Part shown: positions 27,531 through 36,931 of the stretch, piece by piece | Position numbering within the stretch: position 1 is the stretch's first letter | Layout of the letters: each line of letters begins with the position of its first letter | The notes under the pieces: model-generated | Seen by the model: the letters and a program-made list of their open reading frames with translations, nothing else | Told to the model about the DNA's origin: nothing | The model's database searches: none | DNA from: Vallitalea okinawensis | GTDB taxonomy: Bacteria; Bacillota; Clostridia; Lachnospirales; PQDH01 | Assembly: GCF_002964605.1 (NCBI RefSeq) | Contig: NZ_PQDH01000005.1 | Location: 1 to 64,000 of the forward strand | DNA length: 64,000 bases | Direction: 5' to 3' | Translations under genes and position numbers: made by a program

Positions 27531-28739
27531 ATGAAGAAACTTGTACTATTCTTATTTATTTTTATGCTATTATTGATGGAACTTCTATTATTCAACACCT
27601 CTAGTTCCAACCAATTAACTTCAGAACAACCCTCTAAAGATAAAGAGCTTATCATTTGGATCCAGGAATCCTTTCCTGGTTCAGAGACCTATTTTAATGA
27701 GCTGTGTTCTAAATTTACAAAATTTTATCCACATATCAATATATCTTTCGAAATTATTAAAGGCTCGGACCTTCGTGCGTATAAGTATATGACTGACCAA
27801 TTAATCAGTGGTACCTCTCCTGACATTCTTCTATTGTCTGTTGCCAATTATAATAGCTTTACAACTGAAGATCGACTTATTGATTTAAGTGATTATATCT
27901 CATCCGATGATTCTCTACTTCCATCAGTCGTTAATAATGGGCTATATCAAGGAAGTCCATATGGGATAGCCTACTTTTTAGATCCAGAAATATTGATTTA
28001 TAATACTAATCATTTTGAAGATGATGCCTTTACAATACCTTCATCATTTTCAACATCAGATGATTTGCTAAAATATATGTCTTCCTTGAATGCAGATTAT
28101 ATAAAGCAAGAGCAAAGTTATTATGCTTTTTCCATACCTAGTCTCATCTCAGAAGGTCAATTTTTACGTTCGTTACAAGACCCCGTCAACACTGACAAAA
28201 TTGACGAAAGTATTCTTAATAGTTTACAAATGTTATACATCACTCAAAAAGCAGCACCATACAATGTTGACAAATCATTTAGCCACCCCTTTTTCCATAA
28301 TGAAGTAACTTTTAGCCTTGAGCCTTTATCTCTTGTCTATGAACAGATTAATTTAAACTATAATATGAATGATTCCATAGGTGTTTTCCCCATCGACTTG
28401 GAGCAATTAGTATTTTCTTATTCACAGAGTCACTATATTTCCATCTTCTCAGAAACGGATCAATTGGATGATGCTAAAAATCTATTAGATTTATTTTTAT
28501 CAGAGACAGAAATTTTAAATCGATACAGATTCTATAATGTTCCTGTGATTAGTTATGAACTTAAGGAAGTATTTATTGAAGATCCTTCTTATAATAACCA
28601 ATATGTATGGGACTATCTCGAAGCTGCATTCCATTATCCGATAGATCCAATGGCAAATTCAATTAATACCTCTTTTGATCATGATTATAACTCTGAATTG
28701 TATATTAATTCAAGTTCAATACGAGGAGATGCCCAATGA
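27531..28739 (+). CDS. Solute-binding-protein-like sensor component without lipobox
   Basis: A 402-residue protein related to family 1 extracellular binding proteins (segments FNELCSKFTKFYPHINISF and ISGTSPDILLLSVANYNSF). The N-terminus has one long hydrophobic stretch (residues 4-22) and no lipobox Cys, so it is either secreted or anchored by that helix. No permease genes accompany it; instead its stop overlaps the ATG of a YesM kinase (ATGA at 28736). It is therefore likely a ligand-sensing partner of the kinase rather than a transport protein. GGAGG precedes ATG 27531. Confidence 0.8.
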   Translation: MKKLVLFLFIFMLLLMELLLFNTSSSNQLTSEQPSKDKELIIWIQESFPGSETYFNELCSKFTKFYPHINISFEIIKGSDLRAYKYMTDQLISGTSPDILLLSVANYNSFTTEDRLIDLSDYISSDDSLLPSVVNNGLYQGSPYGIAYFLDPEILIYNTNHFEDDAFTIPSSFSTSDDLLKYMSSLNADYIKQEQSYYAFSIPSLISEGQFLRSLQDPVNTDKIDESILNSLQMLYITQKAAPYNVDKSFSHPFFHNEVTFSLEPLSLVYEQINLNYNMNDSIGVFPIDLEQLVFSYSQSHYISIFSETDQLDDAKNLLDLFLSETEILNRYRFYNVPVISYELKEVFIEDPSYNNQYVWDYLEAAFHYPIDPMANSINTSFDHDYNSELYINSSSIRGDAQ

Positions 28740-30496
28740 AATATAATTTTTTTTTTCATAAACCTAGTATTTTGTCTCAACTTATCGTCATCATTACATT
28801 AACTATTCTAGCACCACTAATTTTCCTTGGTTTAACCACTTATAACTCCTATACTCAAAACATGGAAAATACAGTTATATCTACTAATTTTGACACACTT
28901 AATCAAGCTGATCAAAATATTTCTAATATACTTGGTGATATTTCTTCTATCATCAATCACTATGATAATAATATGGAGCTAGAAATCTTTCTTAATCAAA
29001 ACTATGATAATAAACTAGAAAAGCTAAGAGTTACACAGAAGTTTGAAGATCATATGAATATTTTTCTTGCAACAACCAATCAAATATACGTTGATGTCAT
29101 ACTAGTAGGGAAGAACAATGAAATTTATAGCACCAGTACTGATCCACACAATGCATCTGTTAGTAATATCTATCGCACTTATTGGTATGAAACAACTAGT
29201 AAAAACAACCATGTCATCAATTGGTTTAAATTCGATCGTAGTTATTTTACGAGGAATGAAAACCGTCATATGATTGTAGCAACAAAAAATTTGCTAAATC
29301 GTACAACTCAGGAAAGCTATGGCATAATCATTATTGAAATCTATGAGAAGTTTTTCTATGATCGGTACAAGGAGGTTGTTAATGAAGGAGAAGTCTTCAT
29401 GATACAAGACTCACAAGGAAATATCATCACCACTAGTGATAGATCAGTACAGTTGGCATATAATTCCCAATATAGAACCATTAAAATTGAATCTTCCAAT
29501 CTTATTTACAATTACCTCTATAAGGATGAAGAATACCTATATCTTGGATATAATTCATCCATATCTGATTGGCGATTCATTAAACTAATATCTACGGACA
29601 AGATTAATCGTACAATTAGTGTATTACGCCTTCGATTTATTATGATTTTTTTGGGTTGTGCGTTTTTTCTAGCCATAGGTATCATTATTATTGTTATTGA
29701 TATTAATAAACCAATCAAACAACTTACAAAGCGAATAAGAAATAACTTCCTACATCCAGTATCTCATCCTTCAAACTATGAAGATACATCATTTATAAAT
29801 GCTTTTACAAGTTACGAAGTCTTAATAGCTGAGGTAGATGAAACAGTTAATCAACTGATACGTACTCATAATGATAAGCTGAATGCTGAACTTTATGCAC
29901 TAAAGATGCAGATTAATCCACATTTTCTCTACAATACGTTGAATTCAATCAAATCCTTAGTTTGGACAAATAAGACTGAGTTCATTGAGCCTACCATCAC
30001 TTCCTTGGTGAAGTTACTCAGGCAAACCTTACAGAACCCACGTGACTATATTACATTAGCTGAGGAGATAGAATTGCTGAAACACTACATTTACATCCAG
30101 AATATAAGGACCGACAACTGTATTCAAACAGAGTTTCATATAGGAGTTGATGATCTAACCTTGAATGTTCCTTCGCTAATTCTTCAACCAATTGTAGAAA
30201 ATGCAATTTTTCACGGCATCGAACCACTTGGTAAAATAGGCACTATCAATATCTCTTCCTATCGACAGAAACAGGATCTAATAATCGAAGTATTTGATAA
30301 CGGTATAGGAATACAAGAAGAAAAACTAGGAACGTTACTACTTACTATGAACAAAAAGTCCCATCATGGCTTAAACGGTATAGGACTTGCTAATATTCAT
30401 CAAAGACTACTCCTCAATTATGGAAAAGGCTATGGTGTACAGGTTAATAGTAAAGTAAATATAGGAACTTCCGTTACCATTCGTTTGAGAATATAA
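28736..30496 (+). CDS. YesM-type sensor histidine kinase
   Basis: A 586-residue kinase with membrane helices about 12-34 and 300-322, an extracytoplasmic sensor region between them, a HAMP-like stretch, His_kinase motif MQINPHFLYNTLNSIKS (near residue 400) and HATPase motifs QPIVENAIFHGIEPLG and DNGIGI. The start overlaps the stop of the binding-protein-like gene by 4 bp, giving coupled translation of sensor partner and kinase. The regulator gene follows 17 bp later. Together they form a three-component set divergent from tctCBA-sulfatase. Confidence 0.92.
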   Translation: MKYNFFFHKPSILSQLIVIITLTILAPLIFLGLTTYNSYTQNMENTVISTNFDTLNQADQNISNILGDISSIINHYDNNMELEIFLNQNYDNKLEKLRVTQKFEDHMNIFLATTNQIYVDVILVGKNNEIYSTSTDPHNASVSNIYRTYWYETTSKNNHVINWFKFDRSYFTRNENRHMIVATKNLLNRTTQESYGIIIIEIYEKFFYDRYKEVVNEGEVFMIQDSQGNIITTSDRSVQLAYNSQYRTIKIESSNLIYNYLYKDEEYLYLGYNSSISDWRFIKLISTDKINRTISVLRLRFIMIFLGCAFFLAIGIIIIVIDINKPIKQLTKRIRNNFLHPVSHPSNYEDTSFINAFTSYEVLIAEVDETVNQLIRTHNDKLNAELYALKMQINPHFLYNTLNSIKSLVWTNKTEFIEPTITSLVKLLRQTLQNPRDYITLAEEIELLKHYIYIQNIRTDNCIQTEFHIGVDDLTLNVPSLILQPIVENAIFHGIEPLGKIGTINISSYRQKQDLIIEVFDNGIGIQEEKLGTLLLTMNKKSHHGLNGIGLANIHQRLLLNYGKGYGVQVNSKVNIGTSVTIRLRI

Positions 30497-30512
30497 TGAG
30501 GTGAGTAAATCT

Positions 30513-31565
30513 ATGAAATTAATGATTGTTGATGATGAAAAACTACTAAGAAATGGATTTAAGCATATGACTGATTGGGCTTCGAAGGGAGTTCATATCA
30601 TATCAGAAGCTATCAATGGACAAGACGCATTAAATAAAATTGAAGTCGAAATGCCCGATGTTGTTTTAACCGATATCAACATGCCTATAATGAATGGCAT
30701 TGAGTTGACTAAACGTATCAAAGAGTCCTATCCTCATATTATTGTTATCGTTCTAAGTGGACATGATGATTATCAGTATGTCAGAGAGAGTATGAAATAT
30801 GGAGCAAGCGATTATCTCCTTAAGGCTTCCGTTGATGCTGATGAGATTTTTCAGTTATTAGATAACGTCACTCATAATAGTTTGAATGAATTTTATGATC
30901 AATCACACTCTAATACTGTTGATATTATTGATTTCGATAAATCTATAATTCTAGTTTTTCTTGAACTACAACAATACGATAAACTTGCAGCCTATATCAG
31001 TAATATCATACAGAAGAACAGTGATATTCCACTTCTCTATTTAAGGGATTTTATAAGAGATCTATACTTCTTTATGCAATTTCAAATGGATCAGTTAGGG
31101 TTACTCTATAAGGATATTAAAGAGCAGAAGATGCGTTATAGTCTAAGCATACAATCCATTGAAAGAAAAGAGGATGCCATTAAATGGGTAAATGCATTCA
31201 CAAGGGAATTATCTAACCATAGTTCCTCAATTCATCATCCGATAAACATGCGAGTTAAGCATATTAAAGAATTAATTGAGTCTCAGTATGATGTTCCTGA
31301 ATTATCTTTAGCCTATATTGCAGATAAGCTTTATTTAAATAAAAATTATCTCTGTGATTTATTTAAGGCTGAGACTGGTTCAACCATCAACCAATATATT
31401 GCTAACATACGCATTCAAAAAGCTAAAGAATTCATGCGCAACACCAATATGAATCTGAACCAAATTTCTACTAAGGTGGGCTATCCTGATTATAACTATT
31501 TTAGCCGAGTCTTTCGAAAAAAAATGGGAATACCGCCTAGTAAGTATCATCAGATATACTTATAA
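30513..31565 (+). CDS. YesN-type response regulator with AraC DNA-binding domain
   Basis: A 350-residue regulator, shorter than most YesN proteins because the middle region is small. Receiver domain with Asp54 in VVLTDINMP, then two helix-turn-helix motifs at about 250-350 (LSLAYIADKLYLNKNYLCDL and LNQISTKVGYPDYNYFSRVF). ATG 30513 has GAGGTGA eight bases upstream; the in-frame GTG at 30501 lies in that site. A likely target is the divergent tct operon, where direct TTCAG repeats occur. Confidence 0.92.
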   Translation: MKLMIVDDEKLLRNGFKHMTDWASKGVHIISEAINGQDALNKIEVEMPDVVLTDINMPIMNGIELTKRIKESYPHIIVIVLSGHDDYQYVRESMKYGASDYLLKASVDADEIFQLLDNVTHNSLNEFYDQSHSNTVDIIDFDKSIILVFLELQQYDKLAAYISNIIQKNSDIPLLYLRDFIRDLYFFMQFQMDQLGLLYKDIKEQKMRYSLSIQSIERKEDAIKWVNAFTRELSNHSSSIHHPINMRVKHIKELIESQYDVPELSLAYIADKLYLNKNYLCDLFKAETGSTINQYIANIRIQKAKEFMRNTNMNLNQISTKVGYPDYNYFSRVFRKKMGIPPSKYHQIYL

Positions 31566-31566
31566 A

Positions 31567-31591
31567 AGGTGTTATCTTTAAGATAACACCT
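31567..31591. terminator. Terminator between convergent regulator and fucosidase genes
   Basis: AGGTGTTATC (31567-31576) pairs with GATAACACCT (31582-31591), loop TTTAA. The minus-strand side is followed by TTTTAT, the plus-strand side only by CAATATTATT, so it is stronger for the fucosidase gene. Confidence 0.75.
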
Positions 31592-31616
31592 CAATATTAT
31601 TAGTATAACCGCCATC

Positions 31617-33023
31617 TTAAAAAATAGCTATACATCTTAACTCTGGATAATAACGACTTGATGTTATGCTGATACGTATAAATCTAGCTTTAACATCACT
31701 GAGTAAGCAAATCTTCTTATACCCAATCGTTGTACCATTATAAACGCGTTTCCATTGACTTTGATTTTCTGATACTTCAATGTTAAAGGATTCAATACGT
31801 TGCCCGTGTTCTATGTATTCTTGGATTAGAACCATTTTAATTTCTTGGTTTTCCTTCATATCAAATAGTAATAATTCTTTGTAATCCTCTGAACCACCTG
31901 TCCAATAAGTTTCATCACATCCATCATTTAATACAGAAGTCTCACTAGGACTGGATATCGATTGCCACTTGTATCCTTGAGTGATATCCTCTTTAAACAT
32001 CTCTTCTAAAGCATTCCCCATACCTTTTAAATGCTTCACATCAATGTCATGGATAAGCCCCTCTTTTGTTGGCGGTACATTTAACAATAGTGTATTATTT
32101 CCTCCAACTGCCATGCAATATAAATTGACTAAATCTTCTACAGATCGTACCTTATCATCATCCCCTTGATGATAGAACCAACGGGGGCGGATGGATGTGT
32201 CTACTTCAGACGGGTACCATACAAACTCCTTAAAGCTTGCTACAATCTTTCGACTACCAAGATCTTCGTCGCATTTTCCTATATTCTCTAATAAACAACC
32301 TATATCACCTTTTTGTGAATTCTCAGCAATGTCCGATTGATTTTGCATTTCTTTGGGTACAACACTCCATTCAGATTCACGACATCTTCCAGCTTCATTA
32401 CCGCACCATCTTACATCAGGTCCCATAATACTGATACAAGCCTCTGGTTGTAGTTCTCGGATAACTTTATAATAGGCATCCCAATCATAGACTTGCCTTT
32501 TTCCATTTGGTCCTTCACCACACGCTCCATCAAACCAAACAGTAAATACCTCACCATATTGGGTAAGAAGTTCAGTTAACTGATTGATAAAATATGTATT
32601 ATAAGCTTCTGTTCCATAACATGCTTCATGACGATCCCATGGCGATAAGTAAATACCTAATTTCATATCATATTTTTTACATGATTCTGCTAATTCACCA
32701 ACTACATCTCCCAGACCATCTTTCCATGGCGAATTCTTAACCGAGTACTCAGTGTACTGACTAGGCCAAAGGCAAAAACCGTCGTGATGCTTTGCTGTAA
32801 TAATAATCCCCTTCATCCCTGAAGATTTCATTGTACTTACCCATTGGTCTGTATCCAAATTGACTGGATTAAAAACCTTTGAATCAGCTGTACCATCCCC
32901 CCACTCCATTTCTGTATAGGTATTGGTACCAAAATGAATAAAGCCATAGAACCCCATTTTTTGAATCATAAGTTGCCTAGGACTAGGACTAATTTGAGCA
33001 ATTTCTATTATATTATTGATCAT
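31617..33023 (-). CDS. Alpha-L-fucosidase, GH29, with C-terminal F5/8-type domain
   Basis: A 468-residue GH29 enzyme with the N-terminal barrel pattern MGFYGFIHFGTNTYTEMEWG, the substrate-contact HHDGF (79-83) and nucleophile Asp165 in TVWFDGACG. The spacing and the motif set are closer to the GH29-B type, which prefers branched alpha-1,3/1,4-fucosides, but that is only a resemblance. The last 130 residues look like a discoidin/F5-8C beta-sandwich (IEVSENQSQWKRVYNG). There is no signal peptide, so it is cytoplasmic. A CcpA-box-like sequence at 33047-33060 lies in its upstream region. It is divergent from the orphan YesM kinase. Confidence 0.9.
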   Translation of the reverse strand: MINNIIEIAQISPSPRQLMIQKMGFYGFIHFGTNTYTEMEWGDGTADSKVFNPVNLDTDQWVSTMKSSGMKGIIITAKHHDGFCLWPSQYTEYSVKNSPWKDGLGDVVGELAESCKKYDMKLGIYLSPWDRHEACYGTEAYNTYFINQLTELLTQYGEVFTVWFDGACGEGPNGKRQVYDWDAYYKVIRELQPEACISIMGPDVRWCGNEAGRCRESEWSVVPKEMQNQSDIAENSQKGDIGCLLENIGKCDEDLGSRKIVASFKEFVWYPSEVDTSIRPRWFYHQGDDDKVRSVEDLVNLYCMAVGGNNTLLLNVPPTKEGLIHDIDVKHLKGMGNALEEMFKEDITQGYKWQSISSPSETSVLNDGCDETYWTGGSEDYKELLLFDMKENQEIKMVLIQEYIEHGQRIESFNIEVSENQSQWKRVYNGTTIGYKKICLLSDVKARFIRISITSSRYYPELRCIAIF

Positions 33024-33046
33024 TTGAACACCTCCACTAATGTTAT

Positions 33047-33060
33047 AGTAATCGTTTACC
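33047..33060. promoter_or_regulatory. Possible catabolite-repression (cre-like) site
   Basis: AGTAATCGTTTACC matches the cre pattern TGWAANCGNTWWCA at the core but differs at the two outer bases. It lies 24-37 bp upstream of the fucosidase start, where carbon-source repression would be expected. It is weak evidence by itself. Confidence 0.3.
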
Positions 33061-33152
33061 GATAAAAATACAAGGTGGAATATTTCATAAATTGTGGTAT
33101 AATTATAACCAATTTTTCTAGTTACTTTTTCGTTGTGTTAGGAGGCTTTCTT

Positions 33153-34862
33153 ATGCTTGGTCAAAAAAGTATTGTTAAATCCATGTTCCTTTTCTTTGCT
33201 CTCATTCTAGTTATCATTAGTGGTAGCAGCCTTATACTTTATAGAAAATTTAATAGGGTTATCTATGAGCAAATCGTTAATGATCAACGTAATTCTCTGA
33301 GAAATAATAAATTTATTTTTGAGACATTTATAGAAGATATAAACGATACCCTCTTCGATATCAGAATGAATAAACTGATAGCCGAATATCTCGTCAGCGA
33401 TGTCAATGATTCTCTGGCTATCATCAACCATAGACAAGCTATCCGCGATGAACTTATACTAATAGAAAATAAGTTTTTAGAGAATTGTTACGTCACACTC
33501 TTCGTAGATCAACAACTACCTTTTGCTAAGAATCTTCTAGCATACAATTCAGATTTATTTACAGAAGAAAAAGTTTTACGAGGTGCTTTTCCAAATAATA
33601 ATGTCCACTCAGCTCCTTGGTACCAAGATGCACTCATCAATAAAGATAGAATTCAAAGCTTCTATAGCGCAGATACAGATAATATCTATTTTATTACTGC
33701 TATGAAGAATCCTTTTCTGAAACCCTCTACTTATGATTTCACAATTAACACCGATATGTATACCATGTTAGCTGTCATTAGACTTTCACGCTCCTCCATG
33801 ATAAAGATGGCTAAAAGCTTACACCTGATAAAAGGGTCAACCATTCAGATTTTCAATGAAAATCAACAACTGCTCTATACCTATCCTGAAGATGCCAAGA
33901 TCGAAAGAGAATCCTTTATCACTGTAGAGGAGAACTTTAGCAATGACTGGTCAGTTACTGCGTATATACCTCACAGTTATATCATAGAGCAAACTGCATT
34001 TGTAAAAAAATACGTAAGCTTAGTAACCCTACTACTTATACTCATCATCTTATCTTTTGCTTTTTGGATGATTCGACACATTACAGGTCCAATTCTTGAA
34101 TTATCCAAAACTATGAAAGCTACCAATTTTCCTAAGCAGAAGAATTATGAAAATAGAGATATCTACTCCAAGAATAATGAGATTGGTATCCTCTTTAATA
34201 GCTATGATCGTATGATGGAACAGTTAGTTTTATCCATTGAAAATCAGAAGCAATCTGAATATAAGGCTCTACAAGCACAGATTAATCCACACTTTATATA
34301 CAATACGTTAGATTCTATTAATTGGATTGCACTCTGCAATGATCAAGACCATATTGCAAAAATGACCACCACTTTATCCAATATTCTAAAGTACAGTATA
34401 AAAGAGCCTAACACATTAATTACTGTGAAAGAGGAAGTTGAATATATTGAAGAATATATTTATATTGAGAACATACGCTACAATGATGTCTTGCACTTTC
34501 AGTACCATATCCATCCCAAGTTAGAATCCTATAAAGTACCCAAATTTATCTTTCAGCCTTTAGTTGAAAATGCTGTTAAACATGGTATTATGAAAAATGG
34601 TGGTGGTACAATCTATATGGAATCTGTAATGGAAGAGGATAATATATTATTTTACATAAGTGATAATGGTCCAGGCTATAATGTTGATGAACTTAATAAC
34701 TATCTTGAAGGCTTCCAAAACATCCAACCAGAATACAGTGGTATTGGTATTAAGAATGTAAATGAGCGTATACACAACCACTCTGGTGACATGTATGGGC
34801 TATACTATATGATGAATAACCCTACTGGATTGAAAGTACAAGTAAAGCTGCCTAGATTATAA
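33153..34862 (+). CDS. YesM-type sensor histidine kinase without adjacent regulator
   Basis: A 569-residue kinase with membrane helices at about 8-30 and 285-305, an extracytoplasmic sensor domain, HAMP, His_kinase motif AQINPHFIYNTLDSINW (near residue 380) and HATPase with QPLVENAVKHGIM and SDNGPGY. ATG 33153 has AGGAGG seven bases upstream; the frame extends to 33075 but without a start signal. No response regulator follows. The nearest unpaired YesN gene is 35870-36931 on the other strand, probably its partner. It is divergent from the GH29 fucosidase gene. Confidence 0.9.
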   Translation: MLGQKSIVKSMFLFFALILVIISGSSLILYRKFNRVIYEQIVNDQRNSLRNNKFIFETFIEDINDTLFDIRMNKLIAEYLVSDVNDSLAIINHRQAIRDELILIENKFLENCYVTLFVDQQLPFAKNLLAYNSDLFTEEKVLRGAFPNNNVHSAPWYQDALINKDRIQSFYSADTDNIYFITAMKNPFLKPSTYDFTINTDMYTMLAVIRLSRSSMIKMAKSLHLIKGSTIQIFNENQQLLYTYPEDAKIERESFITVEENFSNDWSVTAYIPHSYIIEQTAFVKKYVSLVTLLLILIILSFAFWMIRHITGPILELSKTMKATNFPKQKNYENRDIYSKNNEIGILFNSYDRMMEQLVLSIENQKQSEYKALQAQINPHFIYNTLDSINWIALCNDQDHIAKMTTTLSNILKYSIKEPNTLITVKEEVEYIEEYIYIENIRYNDVLHFQYHIHPKLESYKVPKFIFQPLVENAVKHGIMKNGGGTIYMESVMEEDNILFYISDNGPGYNVDELNNYLEGFQNIQPEYSGIGIKNVNERIHNHSGDMYGLYYMMNNPTGLKVQVKLPRL

Positions 34863-34899
34863 AAGATCATTAAAATCTATATATAACTTTAATATAATG

Positions 34900-34932
34900 G
34901 AGAAAGTGTAGCCTAATCGACTACACCTTCTC
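34900..34932. terminator. Hairpin between convergent kinase and flavin-fold genes
   Basis: GAGAAAGTGTAG (34900-34911) pairs with CTACACCTTCTC (34921-34932) with one internal mismatch and a nine-base loop. The T-tract is poor on both strands, so it may be a weak terminator. Confidence 0.55.
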
Positions 34933-34979
34933 ATATATTACTATGGTATACAACTTTTACTCGAAACGTCTAAACAAAT

Positions 34980-35378
34980 CTATATTTGTACATCGCTAAT
35001 CACATCTTCCATAGCAGTTAATCTTGCTGTTCCATTATGGACATAAAATAGCTCTAATACTGGATTGTCTGTAGTTTTAAATAGCTCTTTTATATATGGT
35101 CTATTCTCAAAGATTTTCTCTATTAAGTCTCTATCATTATCAAACACTACTTCTCCATTAATTCTTACCCAATGTGAATCTGGGTTTTGAGCAACGTAAC
35201 TTACTTCGTTCATTTCTTTTAACTGATCATAAAAATCCTTATTATTAGTTGTCAAAAAGTAGAATTTCCCTTGAATTTCAAATTGAAATTGAATAGGTCT
35301 GATAACAGGTTTCCCTTCTTTAACAGTTGCAATTTGTCCTATATCATTTTTATTTAAAAAATTAATTATTTGTTGCAT
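34980..35378 (-). CDS. Pyridoxamine 5'-phosphate oxidase-like (split-barrel flavin-binding) protein
   Basis: A 132-residue protein of the PNPOx-like split-barrel fold (GQIATVKEGKPVIRPIQFQF, TTNNKDFYDQL, HWVRINGEVVFDND). Small members of this family bind FMN or F420 and act in reduction or detoxification; the precise activity cannot be inferred. GGAGG precedes the ATG. It is divergent from the HxlR regulator gene (35528), which is the likely controller, with a palindrome TAGTATACTA at 35392-35401 next to its ribosome-binding site. Confidence 0.85.
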   Translation of the reverse strand: MQQIINFLNKNDIGQIATVKEGKPVIRPIQFQFEIQGKFYFLTTNNKDFYDQLKEMNEVSYVAQNPDSHWVRINGEVVFDNDRDLIEKIFENRPYIKELFKTTDNPVLELFYVHNGTARLTAMEDVISDVQI

Positions 35379-35391
35379 TATTTCTACCTCC

Positions 35392-35426
35392 TAGTATACT
35401 ATTATATAAATGAACCTTGCCAGGTT
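35392..35426. promoter_or_regulatory. Candidate HxlR operator region
   Basis: The 149-bp space between the divergent flavin-fold and HxlR genes holds a perfect palindrome TAGTATACTA (35392-35401) and an inverted repeat AACCT-TGCC-AGGTT (35413-35426). These are candidate sites for the HxlR protein. Which one is bound cannot be told. Confidence 0.35.
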
Positions 35427-35527
35427 TTTATACTATCATTATATACCTGAGTTCAATTATGCAAAATACTTTAAATTATTATGGTAACTGCAATAAATTG
35501 TTGAATTACCTAAATAGGAGGCTTTAT

Positions 35528-35860
35528 ATGATAAATAAATATTTAGAATTTGATTGTGATATCGCTCTCACACATAAATTGATTCAAGGTAAATGGAAAC
35601 TTAAGATTCTATATATACTTGGAGAAGGTACACTAAGATTTGGTGAAATCCGAGAAAAAGTAGGAGATATACAAGATGGCTATTTATCCAAACACCTTAA
35701 AGAACTTGAAAAGGAAGGTATTATTCTAAAAAAAGTGTACAGCCAAATTCCACCTAAAACAGAGTACTCGATGACTGATTTAGGAAAAAAGCTTAAAGTT
35801 GTTCTAGACGCTATGGAAGGTTGGGGCAAAGAGTATAGAGACTATTTAACCACCTTATAG
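35528..35860 (+). CDS. HxlR-family transcriptional regulator
   Basis: A 110-residue winged-helix protein with the HxlR pattern: CDIALTHKLIQGKWKLKIL near the N-terminus (Cys9, the redox- or electrophile-sensing position in several relatives) and the wing region KKVYSQIPPKTEYSMTDLG. ATG 35528 has TAGGAGG upstream. The frame extends to 35417 without a start signal. It probably represses the divergent flavin-fold gene and itself in response to a redox or aldehyde signal, as in the HypR/YodB/HxlR group. Confidence 0.88.
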   Translation: MINKYLEFDCDIALTHKLIQGKWKLKILYILGEGTLRFGEIREKVGDIQDGYLSKHLKELEKEGIILKKVYSQIPPKTEYSMTDLGKKLKVVLDAMEGWGKEYRDYLTTL

Positions 35861-35872
35861 GTGGTCTTTTTA
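35849..35872 (+). terminator. Terminator overlapping the end of the HxlR gene
   Basis: ACCACC (35849-35854) pairs with GGTGGT (35860-35865) and is followed by CTTTTTATTG. The loop contains the TAG stop of the regulator gene. Confidence 0.75.
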
Positions 35873-36931
35873 TTGTTTATACATATGTAATTTCAATATA
35901 TGCTTGCGATAGTTAGAAGGCGTATAGCCTGTTTGTTTTTTGAAAACTTTTGAGAAGTACTTTGGATCTTTATAACCCACTTTTCTTGATACATCAATAA
36001 CCTTATAGTTAGGAGACTTAAGCATCTCTATGGCTGTTTCCAATCGTAGCTGAGTAATATAATTAGAAATATTGATTTGCTTATACTTTTTAAATAAAAT
36101 ACTTAAATAGGTTGGTGTTATATAGAGTTGCTCTGCTATATCTCCAACTGATAACTCTGCTTCTACAAACTTCTCGTGAATAATTCTAATGGCATGTTGG
36201 ATAATTTCCTCATGCTCTGTATTATGCTCTGAAAACTGTATTACTTGAGAAAAAAGCATTCTTAGTTCATATAGCATCTGCTCAGTATCTTTAATGCCTA
36301 ATAACCGATCTAATGTTTTAACTTTAGAGGAGAGAATAGAGTCTATATTGATACCAATGTTTTGAAAATAACTGTATATACTATTAGTAATTCTTAGTAC
36401 GAGCTGATTTGCTTCTTCCTTCGTTGTATAGCGTTCTTTTATCGTATGATTAAAGAAATCTTCTACAATACAAAAGTCCTGTGCTGCTAGAGCTTGATAC
36501 AACATTTCTTCTATATCTTCCGTTAAAACAGAATTAATCAAACTATTTTTACGTTCATAATCTTTTTTTAACCGCTTCAAGTTAGCGATTAACTCATCTA
36601 CCTTGTCTCGATTAATAGGTTTTAATATATAATCTTTTACTCCAAACTTCATAGCATTCTTGGCATAATTAAAATCATCGTAAGCGCTTAGAATAATTAT
36701 TTCTGGTTGGAGTGGACTCTTATATATTCTTTCACACATATCAATGCCTGACATGACAGGCATTTTTACATCGGTAATGACTACATCTGGTTGAAGTTCA
36801 ATTATCTTCTTATACCCCTCATCTCCATTGATGGCCTCACCAATTAAAGATATTCCTAACGCCTCCCATGGGATCAGTTTTCTTAACCCATTAAGAACCA
36901 AGTGGCTATCATCAATAATCATTACTTTCAT
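35870..36931 (-). CDS. YesN-type response regulator with AraC DNA-binding domain, no adjacent kinase
   Basis: A 353-residue regulator. Receiver domain with Asp54 in VVITDVKMP; two helix-turn-helix motifs in about 255-353 (LSVGDIAEQLYITPTYLSIL and VIDVSRKVGYKDPKYFSKVF). ATG 36931 has AGAGGA nine bases upstream; a longer frame to 36994 is unlikely. It is divergent from the permease-permease-binding protein-fucosidase genes beginning at 37149 and probably activates them. Its kinase is likely the unpaired YesM at 33153, which lies 1 kb away on the opposite strand. Confidence 0.9.
   Translation of the reverse strand: MKVMIIDDSHLVLNGLRKLIPWEALGISLIGEAINGDEGYKKIIELQPDVVITDVKMPVMSGIDMCERIYKSPLQPEIIILSAYDDFNYAKNAMKFGVKDYILKPINRDKVDELIANLKRLKKDYERKNSLINSVLTEDIEEMLYQALAAQDFCIVEDFFNHTIKERYTTKEEANQLVLRITNSIYSYFQNIGINIDSILSSKVKTLDRLLGIKDTEQMLYELRMLFSQVIQFSEHNTEHEEIIQHAIRIIHEKFVEAELSVGDIAEQLYITPTYLSILFKKYKQINISNYITQLRLETAIEMLKSPNYKVIDVSRKVGYKDPKYFSKVFKKQTGYTPSNYRKHILKLHMYKQ

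Noticed and set aside
35417-35527. N-terminal extension of the HxlR regulator
   Set aside because: The extension has no start signal and covers the divergent promoter region; ATG 35528 follows TAGGAGG and gives the standard HxlR length.
34980-35860. Recent insertion of the flavin-fold and HxlR genes as a mobile unit
   Set aside because: No terminal repeats, target duplication or integrase were found; the separation of kinase and regulator is only suggestive.
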